Assembly: GCF_001442535.1 (NCBI RefSeq)
Contig: NZ_CP013141.1
Span: forward strand, 3,822,943-3,886,942
DNA from: Lysobacter antibioticus
GTDB taxonomy: Bacteria > Pseudomonadota > Gammaproteobacteria > Xanthomonadales > Xanthomonadaceae
Reading direction: 5' to 3'
DNA: 64,000 nt
Shown here: piece by piece, positions 9,629 through 19,049 of the stretch
Layout: every line of letters starts with the position of its first letter
Numbering within the stretch: the first letter of the stretch is position 1
Made by a program: the position numbers and the translations under genes
Notes under the pieces: generated by a model
What the model was told of the DNA's origin: nothing
The model's input: the letters and a program-made list of their open reading frames with translations, nothing else
Database searches by the model: none

Positions 9629-12133
9629 CTACTTGCGCCGCAACAACAAGAACAGCACCAGCAACAACAGAATCAGGATCAGCCACCACCAGCGCTTCCA
9701 CCACGGCTCGTGCGTGGGCGGTTCGGTGCCGGTGCTCAGGCTCGACAGCGGGCCGTCGCGCAGGACCTGGTCGGCGAATACGATGCTGACCTTGGGGTCG
9801 TCGCCGGGGGCGAGTCCGCCCACCTTGATCGTGTACTCGCCGGTAAGGCCGTTGTCGGTCGGCGCGCCGGCGATCGTGCCGGCATCGATCTTGACGTTGA
9901 AGCCGCCTTCATGGCCGGGGCCGACGTAGTTGCCGAACTTGTCGCGCGGGGTAATCACGATCACCGCATTGGCGCTGCGTGGTTCGCGCTGCACGCGCAC
10001 CGCCGAATCCTTCGCGGTCGGGATCACCGGCACCTGGCGCTCGGCGAGGTCGCGGCGGCGGATCGTACCGGTGCGCGGGTCGTTCCAGTCGTACTCGATG
10101 CGGATGCGGTAACGGCCGCCGACGTTGGTGGCGTCGAACTTGCCTTCGTAGCGGCCATTGCCGACATGCTTGAGTTCGATCGCATCGCCGACCGGCTTGG
10201 GTTCGATTTTATCCAGCAGGCCGGCGGTGCGGATCAGCTGGTCGAGCTTCATCGACAGCGGCGAGGTGTCGTTGCGGACCTCGCCGTCGATCGGCTTGGC
10301 GCCGGCGTCGTGCAGCAGGGTGCCAAGGTTGGCGCCGGGGCGTTCGATGATCGCGCGCACGGCGCCGGCCGGCAGGTCGGCGAGCGGGCCGTGCTCCCAG
10401 CCGATTTCGGCGACGACGCCGATCGGGCTGGCGGTGCCGAGGCGCGGGGTTTCGGTGACGCGCGCGCCCAGGCGGCTTTCCACGCCGTAGGCCGACAACT
10501 GGTACTTCAGGCCGGCGGTGCCGAATTGCCGCACGGTCACCTTCCAGTCGCCGGCCGGACCGGCCTGGGGAATGTTGACGGTGGCGACGCGGAAGTTCGG
10601 TCCGCTGGCGTTCTGAATGGCGGTGGTCATGTTGCCGTCGGGGCGGCGGATCTCCAGCCCCGCTTCACGGGCGCTGCCCTCCCAGCTCAGCACGAAAGTG
10701 ACGCGGGTCAGCGAGGGGTCGACGATGAAGTCGAACGGCGTCGACGCCGGCGTGCCGGCGGCCAGATCGCCGAGCGTGCGATCCAGCAGCGACACCGTAC
10801 CGCCCTTGAGGTGAGTCACCAGGTTGTCGACGAAGCTGTTGTCCATCGCCACGCCGTTGTTCGGGAACGCCGAACGGCCGGCGGTTTCGCCGGAGATTTC
10901 GTCGAGCAGTTCGGCGCTCGCGGCCATGCCGCCTTCGCCGAGGCCGATGGTGAAGATCGGGCCGCGCGGCAGCACATCGCGAGCGAGGATGCCGCCGTTC
11001 AAGGTCAGCAGCGCGCTGCTCGGCATTGCGGCGGCGACCGCGCATTTGTCGAGATAAGTGGTGCCCGGCGGCTTGCCCGGATAGGGCTTTTCGACCGGCG
11101 CCAACACCTCGCCCTGGCGCGAGATGCACGGTGGGTTGTTCTGCTCGCCGTCGGTGAACAGCACGACGGCGGTATCGCCGACCAGTTGTTCGACCGGTGC
11201 CAGACGCGCGCGTCCCATGGTGGTGCCGGCACCGATCGAGGTGCCGCCGATGTAGGTGTTGTCGACCAGGCCGGCCGCGACCGGCGCGGCCCAGGGCGCG
11301 GCGATGGCGCCGCGTTGCTTGAAGAAGTTGAGGCCGTCGAGCGGCGATTCGACCGCGGTGCCGCCGAACAGGACCATGCCGAGCCTATCGTCGGCATGGC
11401 CTTCGGAGGAGATCGTCGCCGGCGGCGGTGGCGCGCCGACCGCGTCCCAGACCGAGGCGAACAACTGCACCGAGGACTTCAAGCGGTCCCAGCGCTTGTC
11501 CGGCGAACCGGGAATGACCCAGTCCATGCTCGGCGACTTGTCGAGCACCAGCACGATATTGAGCGGCAGGCGGCCGAGATAGGCGACGCCGCCGCCGGAA
11601 ATCGAGGGCCGGCTGGTCGGCACCCGCACATAGGCCACGTCGCAGGACGCATCCGACGGCGCCATGAAGCTGGTGATGCGATAGCCCCTGCCGGCGCCGA
11701 AGGTAAAACCGGTCAGTTCCAGGGTGATCGACAAGCCGGCCGGGGTGATGGTCGGCGCGCAGAAATTACCCGGGAACACGCTCTTGTAGGTGATGTCGAG
11801 GCGGGCGCGCTGAGTGCCGCTGATGCGCGTCACCGTGGCGATGTCGCCGGTCGGGCTGACCCCGACCGCCTTGCAGGCGACGCCGGCGCAACCGGCGTCG
11901 GCGACCGCGATGCTGGTGCCGTCGACGGAGATCGTCGATCCGCCGCCGATCGAGGCGGCATCGAACTCGATCGCCGACATGGCGGTCTGCATGGTCGGCG
12001 GGCTGGGCCCGCGCGAAGGCACCTGCAAGGTCAGGGTCTGGGCCCACGCGGCGGACGAGCCGATCGCCAGCAGTCCGCCGAGCAACCAAGACGCGGCGCG
12101 GGGAAAACGCATAGGACGTGTCATGCGTGTCAT
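9629..12133 (-). CDS. Secreted, membrane-anchored von Willebrand factor A (VWA) protein in the CIS operon
   Basis: An 834-aa protein; the ATG at 12133 has an AGGAGAG ribosome site and gives a clean Sec signal peptide (basic start, hydrophobic core, AWA-Q cleavage site near residue 31). The VWA domain starts about residue 190 with a complete MIDAS: DKSPS (198-202), a downstream GGTSIGAG threonine and LFTDGE. Beta-rich, FnIII/Ig-like regions follow. The last 30 residues are PWWKRWWW, a Leu/Ile membrane helix and a terminal RRK, so it should be a type I inner-membrane protein with the VWA domain in the periplasm. VWA domains bind proteins through a metal ion. A membrane VWA protein is not a core eCIS component as far as I know. 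A role in anchoring, sensing or envelope passage is inference. Confidence 0.8.
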   Translation of the reverse strand: MTRMTRPMRFPRAASWLLGGLLAIGSSAAWAQTLTLQVPSRGPSPPTMQTAMSAIEFDAASIGGGSTISVDGTSIAVADAGCAGVACKAVGVSPTGDIATVTRISGTQRARLDITYKSVFPGNFCAPTITPAGLSITLELTGFTFGAGRGYRITSFMAPSDASCDVAYVRVPTSRPSISGGGVAYLGRLPLNIVLVLDKSPSMDWVIPGSPDKRWDRLKSSVQLFASVWDAVGAPPPPATISSEGHADDRLGMVLFGGTAVESPLDGLNFFKQRGAIAAPWAAPVAAGLVDNTYIGGTSIGAGTTMGRARLAPVEQLVGDTAVVLFTDGEQNNPPCISRQGEVLAPVEKPYPGKPPGTTYLDKCAVAAAMPSSALLTLNGGILARDVLPRGPIFTIGLGEGGMAASAELLDEISGETAGRSAFPNNGVAMDNSFVDNLVTHLKGGTVSLLDRTLGDLAAGTPASTPFDFIVDPSLTRVTFVLSWEGSAREAGLEIRRPDGNMTTAIQNASGPNFRVATVNIPQAGPAGDWKVTVRQFGTAGLKYQLSAYGVESRLGARVTETPRLGTASPIGVVAEIGWEHGPLADLPAGAVRAIIERPGANLGTLLHDAGAKPIDGEVRNDTSPLSMKLDQLIRTAGLLDKIEPKPVGDAIELKHVGNGRYEGKFDATNVGGRYRIRIEYDWNDPRTGTIRRRDLAERQVPVIPTAKDSAVRVQREPRSANAVIVITPRDKFGNYVGPGHEGGFNVKIDAGTIAGAPTDNGLTGEYTIKVGGLAPGDDPKVSIVFADQVLRDGPLSSLSTGTEPPTHEPWWKRWWWLILILLLLVLFLLLRRK

Positions 12134-12147
12134 GGAACTCTCCTGGT

Positions 12148-13104
12148 TCAGGCGCCCACTACGTTGAAGGTGCCGGTGTATGCGATGTCGCTGAAGCCGG
12201 GGACCGAAACGATCACGGTCGCCGCAACCACGGGGCCTTGCGGTATGTCGGGGAAGTTGGGCACGGTGGCGACGATGGTGGTCGCGTTGGCGCTGACGAT
12301 CGCCGCGGTGGTGCCGCGTATGCGCACTTGCGCGGCCGCGGTGAAATTGGTGCCGGTGATGGTGATGTTGTTGCCTTCGAGCTGGGCGGCCGGCGTGACG
12401 TTGGTGATCGTGGGCTGCGCCGCCACCGGTGCGGTGACGGTGATCTGGGTCGTCGCCGGCGTGCCGTTCGGCGTCACGATGCGGATGGTGACGCCGGCCA
12501 GGGGCGGTGCGCCGCCGGTCGCGGGCGCGCCGGGAATGCCGGCCGGCACGACCACGAGCAGGCGCCGGGTCGGATCGACCGGGTCGGGATTCACCGAGGC
12601 CGCCGGCACGTTGTTGAAGGTCACCGTGTTCTGCGCCGCGGTGGCGCTGAAATTGGTGCCGACGATCGCCAGCGGCGTGTTCACCGCGAAGCTGGTCGAG
12701 GCCACGCCGCTGACGGTTTCGGTGCGCGAGATGGTCGGCGGCTGATTGCCCGGATTCGGCACGCTGCCGGCGGCGCGCGACACCACCAGGTTGATCGGCG
12801 TGCCCGGCGCCACGCGCATCTGCGCCGGCGGGCTCTGGTTGAGCACCACCAGGTTGGCGTTGGCGGCGGCGAGCGGGTCGACCGCGGCGCCGGCGACATC
12901 GAGGGTAAAGCCGAGGGTGAGCTGGCGCCCGGGTTGCAGCAGGATCGCGCGGGCCTCGCTCAACAGCGAGCCGAACAGGTTCGGCACCGTTTGCGTACCG
13001 CCTCCGGGGCCGCCGCCCTGCAATTGCGCGAGCGCATCCAGGATCGCGTTGATCAGGTCCGATGACATCACATCGCCGGGCTGTACCTGTGAGGGAAGTG
13101 CCAT
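12148..13104 (-). CDS. IPT/TIG-domain protein, possible CIS fibre or adhesin
   Basis: A 318-aa protein with no signal peptide. The N-terminus (MALPSQVQPGDVMSSDLINAILDAL) resembles the start of small phage and CIS tail-associated proteins. A PASTA-like segment near residues 60-110 (PPAQMRVAPGTPINLVVSR) is followed by two IPT/TIG beta-sandwiches, about 122-225 (LAIVGTNFSATAAQNTVTFN) and 230-315 (NNITITGTNFTAAAQVRIRG). TIG domains occur in adhesins and tail appendages. It lies between the two 450-490-aa baseplate-region proteins and the VWA gene. No trimeric fibre repeat or receptor-binding tip is visible, so the fibre role is an inference. An AGGAGAAC ribosome site precedes the ATG. Confidence 0.55.
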   Translation of the reverse strand: MALPSQVQPGDVMSSDLINAILDALAQLQGGGPGGGTQTVPNLFGSLLSEARAILLQPGRQLTLGFTLDVAGAAVDPLAAANANLVVLNQSPPAQMRVAPGTPINLVVSRAAGSVPNPGNQPPTISRTETVSGVASTSFAVNTPLAIVGTNFSATAAQNTVTFNNVPAASVNPDPVDPTRRLLVVVPAGIPGAPATGGAPPLAGVTIRIVTPNGTPATTQITVTAPVAAQPTITNVTPAAQLEGNNITITGTNFTAAAQVRIRGTTAAIVSANATTIVATVPNFPDIPQGPVVAATVIVSVPGFSDIAYTGTFNVVGA

Positions 13105-13125
13105 GGAAGTTCTCCTGAGTGCTGT

Positions 13126-14481
13126 CTATGGGGCGCCGCAGCAGCCGGCCAGGTTGCTGTAGTCCAGGCGCGCCATGTCGAACCGCGCGACCGCGATGTC
13201 GGGGAGTTGTCCGCTTGCGAAGACCAGCATCGTTTGCACCGGTTCGCCTTCGCGCGAGGCTTTGACGTTCTGCCAGGGCCGATACACCCAGACGAACTCT
13301 TTCTGGTTCACGTCGGTCGGCGTCGAGGCCAGGGCCTGCGCCTGCAGGGCGCCGAGCAAGCGCGCGTCGATGAAAGGCGTGCTCTGCCCGGAACCCGGCG
13401 CGGGCCGGCGCACGATGCCGGTGAAGAAGGTGGTGTCGGAAAAACCGCGCAGCGACAGACTGTGCAGCGGCACGATCCCGAACGGCGGCAGGTAGCGGAA
13501 GTACTGGGTCGCTATCAAGGCCGAGGGCGCCGCCGACGCGGCGAGCAGATCGGCCAGGTGCTGCTGGAACTGCGCGCACATCGCATGCGTCTCGACCAGG
13601 CGGTGGGCGCGCGCCTGGAATGCGAACGAGGACAGTTCGGCCGGATCGAGCGGGTTGCGCTGGAAGGCATAGCCCGACAAGGCATCGGGTTCGAGCAGGC
13701 GCCGCCGCACCGCCCAGGTATCGACGAAGTTCAAGCCGGCGCTGGTCCAGTAGACCAGTGCGAGCGGCACGTCGCAGTCGCTGAGCGCGCTGTCGCGCAG
13801 TTCGTCGATCAGACCGTAGTTCGGCGGGTCGTTCTGCCAAGGATCGAGCGTGTTGCTGTCGCGGGCCTCGATGCCGAAGCAGCGATACGCCAGGCGGTTG
13901 CGGAATTGCGACGAGGACGGGTCGAGGTCGGCGAAGCGCAGTGGATTCAGCGCAAGCAGACGGAACTGCACGCCGTCGACGGTGGCGTCGGTGTTGCAGC
14001 GCACGTTGCTCGGGTCCAAACCGTTAGTCGGGGCGCGGCCTTCACTGGTTTGCGCCGGTGCGATGGTCAGCACGTAGACGCCGGCGCCGGCGACGTAGAC
14101 GCCGTCGGCGAGCGGATTGCAGTTGGCGAACACGCAGTCGCAGGCCGCGGCCTCGCCGGCATCGAAACGCCGGGTGAGGGCGACGCTGGTGTCGGCGGTC
14201 AGGCACAGGGTCTGGCCGGCGCGATTGACCGCCAGCCCGGCGCGCACCCGCAACACCGGTGCGTTGACCTGGTCGAGGTCGGCGTCGCGTGCGGCTTCCA
14301 GGCCGAAGGCGACGCCGTCGCCGAGCGCCAGCCCGAGCCGTGCGTCGGCCTCGCGGCGAGCGACCTGCTCGCGGCTCAGGTCCTTGCTGGTGAGCAGGCG
14401 CCCGTTGAAGAAGTTGACGCTGCGGATACCGCCTTCTTTGACGGGTTGTTGCAGCTGCAGGACGTTGTCGAGAGTGCTCAT
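13126..14481 (-). CDS. CIS baseplate-region protein, paralogous N-terminus with the preceding gene
   Basis: A 451-aa protein with no family I can name. Residues about 18-100 (VNFFNGRLLTSKDLSREQ, then VLRVRAGLAVNRAGQTLCL) align by eye with the N-terminal 30-105 of the upstream 489-aa protein (GMVLGVDDFTQEF, LHVAAGSALVPSGKLVCV). The two therefore share a domain and probably a docking site. The middle contains several Cys (ACDCVFANCNP). The C-terminal half has short hydrophobic strands but no membrane helix. Its position between the gp7-like wedge and the TIG protein suggests a baseplate or tail-fibre adaptor. Start at 14481; the upstream stop at 14489 is eight bases away. Confidence 0.55.
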   Translation of the reverse strand: MSTLDNVLQLQQPVKEGGIRSVNFFNGRLLTSKDLSREQVARREADARLGLALGDGVAFGLEAARDADLDQVNAPVLRVRAGLAVNRAGQTLCLTADTSVALTRRFDAGEAAACDCVFANCNPLADGVYVAGAGVYVLTIAPAQTSEGRAPTNGLDPSNVRCNTDATVDGVQFRLLALNPLRFADLDPSSSQFRNRLAYRCFGIEARDSNTLDPWQNDPPNYGLIDELRDSALSDCDVPLALVYWTSAGLNFVDTWAVRRRLLEPDALSGYAFQRNPLDPAELSSFAFQARAHRLVETHAMCAQFQQHLADLLAASAAPSALIATQYFRYLPPFGIVPLHSLSLRGFSDTTFFTGIVRRPAPGSGQSTPFIDARLLGALQAQALASTPTDVNQKEFVWVYRPWQNVKASREGEPVQTMLVFASGQLPDIAVARFDMARLDYSNLAGCCGAP

Positions 14482-14488
14482 GGCGGCC

Positions 14489-15958
14489 TCATGCGGTCCC
14501 GATCGAATGCCATTGCCCGGCGCCGTCGGCGACCAGGGTGACGGCCTTTTTCTTCTTGACCGAGAACTCGGGCAGGCCGTCGATGCCGTCGCCGACCAGG
14601 GTGTCGGCGAACACGGTCAGCGCGCCGACGTCGAGGTTCTTGATCACGTAGGTGCGCCCCGCGATCATCGGCACCGAGGCCGGCAAGGTCAGGGCGAGCT
14701 TGGCGGCGGTGCGGCCGATCACCAGGTACTGGCTGTCGTCGAGCGTCATGTCCTGCTCGGAGAATTGGATCGGCACCTGCATCGGCGAGATCGCCATCGG
14801 CGCGTCGAACTCCAGCGGCATCGGCCCGCCGAACGCGGCTCCTGCGTCGTCGCCAGTGCCGGCGCAATCGCAACCGCACAGCGCCCATTCCTGCAGCAGG
14901 CGCAGATGGGCGAGGAAGGGCCTGGCGCTTTCGTCGATGCGCAGACTGGCCGGACTGCCGTCGACCTGCCAGGCGCCGCTCGGCGAACCCCCGACCCAGA
15001 CCACTTCGAAACTGATCCGCGCCAGCAGCATGCAATCGCCGTCCGGGTATTGCGGGCGATGGCAGCGCATGGCCATCCACAGCGGCCGCAGCTCGGTAAC
15101 CCAGAAGCGGAAGGCGGTGCGCAGGAACTCGCATTGTTGTTCGCGCGCGAGGCTCAGCCGCGGCGAACCGAGATCGAACAGATAATCGCCGAGGGTCGCG
15201 AACGAGGCCGGCGGCGACAGTGGCGGCGACATGGTCTGAGCATCGAGCCAGGGCTGCACGGCGCCGCGCATCGCCTCGAGCCAAGCGTCGGGATCGGCGA
15301 TCTGCGGCGGGCTGGCGTCCAGCACGCTGACGTTGCGGCGCAGCCAGCGCACGAAATCGCGCAGCGCGTCTTCTTCGACCTGGGCCGGCGCGTGCTGGCG
15401 CAGTTCCAGACGGAAGTCGTCGGCGACGCGCGAGGGTTTCATCAACTCGTCTTCGGACCGGCACGGCTCGCCGGGAATCGGCACGGGCCGGGTCTTGCAG
15501 TCGGCGTAGCACAGGGTCAGGTACAACGAGATCTCGCCCGAGCCCACCGCGGGCGGGGACAGCGGCGGCGACAGCGGTGGCGACAACGGCGGCGAGCCGG
15601 GGTCGAGCATCCGGTTCACCAGCGCGGCGTTGTCGGGTTTGGCCAGCCAGCGGTTCAGCACCGCGCACTGGTCGGCCGCCACGCACACCAGCTTGCCGCT
15701 GGGCACCAGCGCCGAACCGGCGGCGACGTGCAGGCGCGGCCCCTCGCTGCCGTCGTTCTCGAATTGGATGCGCAGCCCGCTCAGCGTGCCGTAGCCGACC
15801 GCGTCGCGCGCCAGCCATTGGTCGCGTCCGGCCAGGTAGGCGAACTCCTGGGTGAAGTCGTCTACGCCGAGCACCATGCCGCGCTCGTAATTGACATGCT
15901 GCGTAGGGTCTGCGGGCAGGCCCGTCAGCGTGGTCACCGGTTCGTTGCAGCAGCCCAT
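14489..15958 (-). CDS. CIS baseplate-region protein with SPPL tandem repeat
   Basis: A 489-aa protein starting MGCCNEPVTT at 15958, chosen because AGGAGCG precedes it; the longer in-frame ORF runs back inside the wedge gene. The N-terminal domain (HVNYERGMVLGVDDF, about 21-105) is shared with the next gene. A Pro-rich linker with SPPL repeats lies at about 122-136 and recurs as MSPPLSPP near 245. The C-terminal 100 residues are beta-rich (QYLVIGRTAAKLALTLP ... VTLVADGAGQWHSIG), resembling phage or particle head/tail-fibre tip domains that fit pyrophosphate-like loops into a beta-sheet. Role unknown; the gp7-like wedge gene upstream suggests a baseplate periphery or fibre position. Confidence 0.55.
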   Translation of the reverse strand: MGCCNEPVTTLTGLPADPTQHVNYERGMVLGVDDFTQEFAYLAGRDQWLARDAVGYGTLSGLRIQFENDGSEGPRLHVAAGSALVPSGKLVCVAADQCAVLNRWLAKPDNAALVNRMLDPGSPPLSPPLSPPLSPPAVGSGEISLYLTLCYADCKTRPVPIPGEPCRSEDELMKPSRVADDFRLELRQHAPAQVEEDALRDFVRWLRRNVSVLDASPPQIADPDAWLEAMRGAVQPWLDAQTMSPPLSPPASFATLGDYLFDLGSPRLSLAREQQCEFLRTAFRFWVTELRPLWMAMRCHRPQYPDGDCMLLARISFEVVWVGGSPSGAWQVDGSPASLRIDESARPFLAHLRLLQEWALCGCDCAGTGDDAGAAFGGPMPLEFDAPMAISPMQVPIQFSEQDMTLDDSQYLVIGRTAAKLALTLPASVPMIAGRTYVIKNLDVGALTVFADTLVGDGIDGLPEFSVKKKKAVTLVADGAGQWHSIGTA

Positions 15959-15983
15959 GATTCGCTCCTGGAGACTTGGCGGC

Positions 15984-18900
15984 TCAGCATTCGAGCGACA
16001 GCCGGTCGCGCCCTTGATGGCGCGGCGCACCGCCGACGAAGCTGGCTCCGAGGTAGGCGCGGCCCACCACGGCATCGGGGATCAGCTCGCTTGCGCGGCT
16101 GCCGGCACCCAACTGTGTATCGAGCCCGAGCCGCGCCTCGCCGACGCGGTTGAAGGCCCAGTAGAAGCGCACGTCGAACACGGTGTGCGCGGGTTTTTCC
16201 AGTTCGACGATGCGCCGCGCGAGTCCGAGGCATTCGTCGAGGCGGTAGGGATCGGCGATCACGCTCGCCACCGGCAGCAACACCGAGAAGCGGTGCGCGG
16301 TGCGGTGCATCGCCAGCAACTGGCGCTCGAACTGCAGCCAGTCGGTCTGCGCGGCGGGGCTCGCCGGCAGACGGTCGGGCAACGGCACCTGTTCGAACTC
16401 GGGCCAGGCGCTCAGGTGCGCACTGCGCAGGCGTTCGATGCGGCGATAGCGCCGGGCCAGGAAGTCGTGCCACAGCTTGCGTTCGCGGGCACCGTCGGCG
16501 CGCGCGCAGAACTCCTGCCAATCCTGGTTGGCGGCTTCGCGTGCGGACGGCGCGCTCGGCAGCAGGATCTGTGCGACCTGCGCGTAGGCGCTGGCGTGCG
16601 CGAGATTCAAGGCTGGCAGACTGCCGTAACGCGACAGCAGGAAGCCCTGCCAACGAACGCGGTCGGCGGCGCCGACGCTGGGCACGAAACCCAGATGGGC
16701 CGAACAGAACGCGCTCCATTCCTGCGCCGCATCGGAATGCGCGGCGGTGTTCGGCGGCGGCGCCAGCGAGAACGGCGTCATCTGCTGCACCGCCGATGCC
16801 GTGCCTTGCAGCCAGGCGGCGTAGCGATCGACCAGGCCGGCATTGCCCTCGGCCGGCGTCCACAGACTCTGCAACACCACGTTGCGCAGGCCGTCTTCCG
16901 AGGCAGCGCTGCCGAGCGCGGCATCGGCGACCAGAGTCTCGACCAGGCGCGTTTGATAGGACTCGACGATACGGATACGACCCGCGCCTTCGTCGTCCGG
17001 ATCGGGGCCGTCGAACATGGCCGCATCGAAGCCGGGCTCGAAGGCCAGGGTCAGGGCGACGCGCAGGCCGTGCACGGTGCCGCGCCAGCGGAAGAAATCC
17101 ATGGCGTGGCGGACCAGCAAGCGATGACGGCGTTCGTCCCAGGACGGGTCCAGGGCCAGGTCGAACCAGCCGGCGAGCCAGGCCAGCGCGTCCTGCGGCA
17201 CCGTGCGTGCATCGAACAAGGACTGCACGTTGGCGACGCGGTCCTCGATCTGGGTCAGGGTGCTTTCGCAATTGGCCAGCCAGCGTTCGAGGAAATCGCC
17301 GTTGGCGCTGTCTTCGCGATACAACGCCGGCAGGAAACGCTGCGGATAGGAGAAGCGCGGCGACCACACGCGCAGGGCGCGCAGGCGCGGCGTGGCGGTG
17401 CCGTTGCGGCCGACCAGGGTCACGCGCAGTTGCAGATAGCGGCCGTGCGCTTGCTGCAGCAGCAATTCCCAGGTGCCGGCGCCGGCTTCGCGGCGGGTCG
17501 TGCGTGCGGCTTCGCGACGCAGCCAGGGCAGTTCCGGGCCGCTCGCGCGCAGGCGCGGCACCGGTTCGCGCAGCCAGCTGCCGATGACTTGCGCATCCGC
17601 CGCCGGTTGCGCTTCGCCGTCGAACCAACCGCTGAGTTCGTCGCCGGCGCGGCTTTCGATGGTGATCGCGGTGTCCGGCGGTATCGCCGCATCGAGCAGC
17701 AGCTTGTCCCAGACCGTGCCGAGCTCGTTGCTGTCGAACACCGGCGTCACGAATACCGCCTGCGCCGCATAGCGTTGCCGGTGCTGCTGCACTACCGGGG
17801 TCCAGCGCGGCAGGCTCAGGCCGCAGTCGTAGTGGGCCTTGCCCGCGACCGAGATCAGGGCGCGGCCGCCATAGCGGCGCAGCGGGTACAGCTCGGCCGG
17901 CGCGCGCAAGGCGAACTGCCCGTCGCTGTCGACCACTTCGAAGGCGTGGACCTGGTTGCCGACTTCGCTGGCGATGAACAAGCGCGCTGGCGCCGGCTCG
18001 GAGGCCGCGGCGGAGGCATGACCGAGGCCGCTGGCATAGACCATGTCGTGGGCGAGCGCGGGCAGGGCATCGAGCCATTGCGAGGCATCGGCCGACCAGG
18101 CCGAACCCTCGCGGCGCAGCCGCACCACGCGCGAGCGTTGCAGCGGCGCGTCGCTGTCGAGCACCAGCACGGTGGCCGCGCCGGTGGATTCGATCGCGAT
18201 CGGATCGAGCAAGGGCGCGCTCAGCGCCGCCAGGTCGAGGCCGGCCGGGAACTGCACCGCCGCTTGCTCGCGCAGCGGCCCGGAATGCGGTTGGAAGTCG
18301 TCGACGACCGCTGCGCTCAACGGCAGCGCGGTCTGTCCGCGGTTGACCACGGCCAGGGTGCAATCGAGTTCCCACAAGCGCCGATGCAGGCGATCCAGCA
18401 CCCAAGCGCCGCCGCCATGGCGCGGGCACAGGTCGAAGGGCTCGAACGGCACCGCTGCCGGCCAGCCGGTTTCCAGCGGCGGACCGCCGGAGATCAGGTC
18501 GAAACTCATCAGGCCGCGCAGGTCGCCGCGCGCGAACGCCGCGACGAGGTAGTCGTCTTCGGTGACGACCACGGCGAGGTAGCGGTCGGCGGCGCGCGCC
18601 TGCGCGGCCTGATGGGTCTCGAAGGCGAGACGTCGCTCGCTGCGGGTCTGCGCGCAGTCGGCCGGGTCGGCCGGCCAGAACGGCGCTTCGCTGCCGCCTT
18701 CGGTCGAGGCCACCCGCAGGGACGCAGCATCGTCGGCCACGCGATAGACGTTGCCGTGGCGATCGGCGGCGGCCGGGCGGCGTGCGTCCAGGCTCAGCGG
18801 CGTTTCGCCGAGCGTCGCCGGCAGTTCGATCGCTTGCGGCTGCAGGGTGATTTCGCTACGCGACGGGTCCCATCCGGGCAGGGTCGCCGGCGGGATCGGC

Positions 18901-19049
18901 ATCGGGCTGGCGAACACCTCCCACCAGAACGCCAGCGGCTGCGCGACGGCGGCGTCGTTGAAGCCGGACTCGTTAAAGTCGGCGGTCGTGCAACGCGCCC
19001 AGTCGTCGCGTCCGTACAGCATCTGGAAGCGGGCGCCGTTGACGTTCAT
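15984..19049 (-). CDS. Baseplate wedge protein (gp7/Afp12-like, tail protein I family) with long N-terminal extension
   Basis: A 1021-aa protein. The ATG at 19049-19047 overlaps the stop of the upstream gpJ-like gene (TGATG) and has a GGAG site. The C-terminal third carries the phage tail protein I type signature: FLPALYREDSANGDFLERW, QIEDRVANVQSLFDA, LAWLAGWFDLALDPSW, ADWRRH-like helices and FRWRGTVHGLRVAL. This links the hub and sheath base to the outer wedge in Afp12/Pvc12. The first about 450 residues contain repeated beta motifs (DRYLAVVVTEDDYLVAAF, HGGGAWVLDRLHRRLWEL, RLFIASEVGNQVHAFEV) that look propeller-like. Residues about 500-610 look like a beta-sandwich. The extension is larger than expected for the core family and may be an exposed decoration. 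Confidence 0.8.
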   Translation of the reverse strand: MNVNGARFQMLYGRDDWARCTTADFNESGFNDAAVAQPLAFWWEVFASPMPIPPATLPGWDPSRSEITLQPQAIELPATLGETPLSLDARRPAAADRHGNVYRVADDAASLRVASTEGGSEAPFWPADPADCAQTRSERRLAFETHQAAQARAADRYLAVVVTEDDYLVAAFARGDLRGLMSFDLISGGPPLETGWPAAVPFEPFDLCPRHGGGAWVLDRLHRRLWELDCTLAVVNRGQTALPLSAAVVDDFQPHSGPLREQAAVQFPAGLDLAALSAPLLDPIAIESTGAATVLVLDSDAPLQRSRVVRLRREGSAWSADASQWLDALPALAHDMVYASGLGHASAAASEPAPARLFIASEVGNQVHAFEVVDSDGQFALRAPAELYPLRRYGGRALISVAGKAHYDCGLSLPRWTPVVQQHRQRYAAQAVFVTPVFDSNELGTVWDKLLLDAAIPPDTAITIESRAGDELSGWFDGEAQPAADAQVIGSWLREPVPRLRASGPELPWLRREAARTTRREAGAGTWELLLQQAHGRYLQLRVTLVGRNGTATPRLRALRVWSPRFSYPQRFLPALYREDSANGDFLERWLANCESTLTQIEDRVANVQSLFDARTVPQDALAWLAGWFDLALDPSWDERRHRLLVRHAMDFFRWRGTVHGLRVALTLAFEPGFDAAMFDGPDPDDEGAGRIRIVESYQTRLVETLVADAALGSAASEDGLRNVVLQSLWTPAEGNAGLVDRYAAWLQGTASAVQQMTPFSLAPPPNTAAHSDAAQEWSAFCSAHLGFVPSVGAADRVRWQGFLLSRYGSLPALNLAHASAYAQVAQILLPSAPSAREAANQDWQEFCARADGARERKLWHDFLARRYRRIERLRSAHLSAWPEFEQVPLPDRLPASPAAQTDWLQFERQLLAMHRTAHRFSVLLPVASVIADPYRLDECLGLARRIVELEKPAHTVFDVRFYWAFNRVGEARLGLDTQLGAGSRASELIPDAVVGRAYLGASFVGGAPRHQGRDRLSLEC

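Noticed and set aside
2277..9704. One 2475-aa minus-strand protein
   Set aside because: The frame is open by chance through the ATPase and tape-like genes; the real gene starts at 5453, since upstream sequence in this frame is Arg/Pro-rich noise.
9257..12745. 1162-aa plus-strand ORF
   Set aside because: Antisense to the VWA and TIG genes, no ribosome site and no domain.
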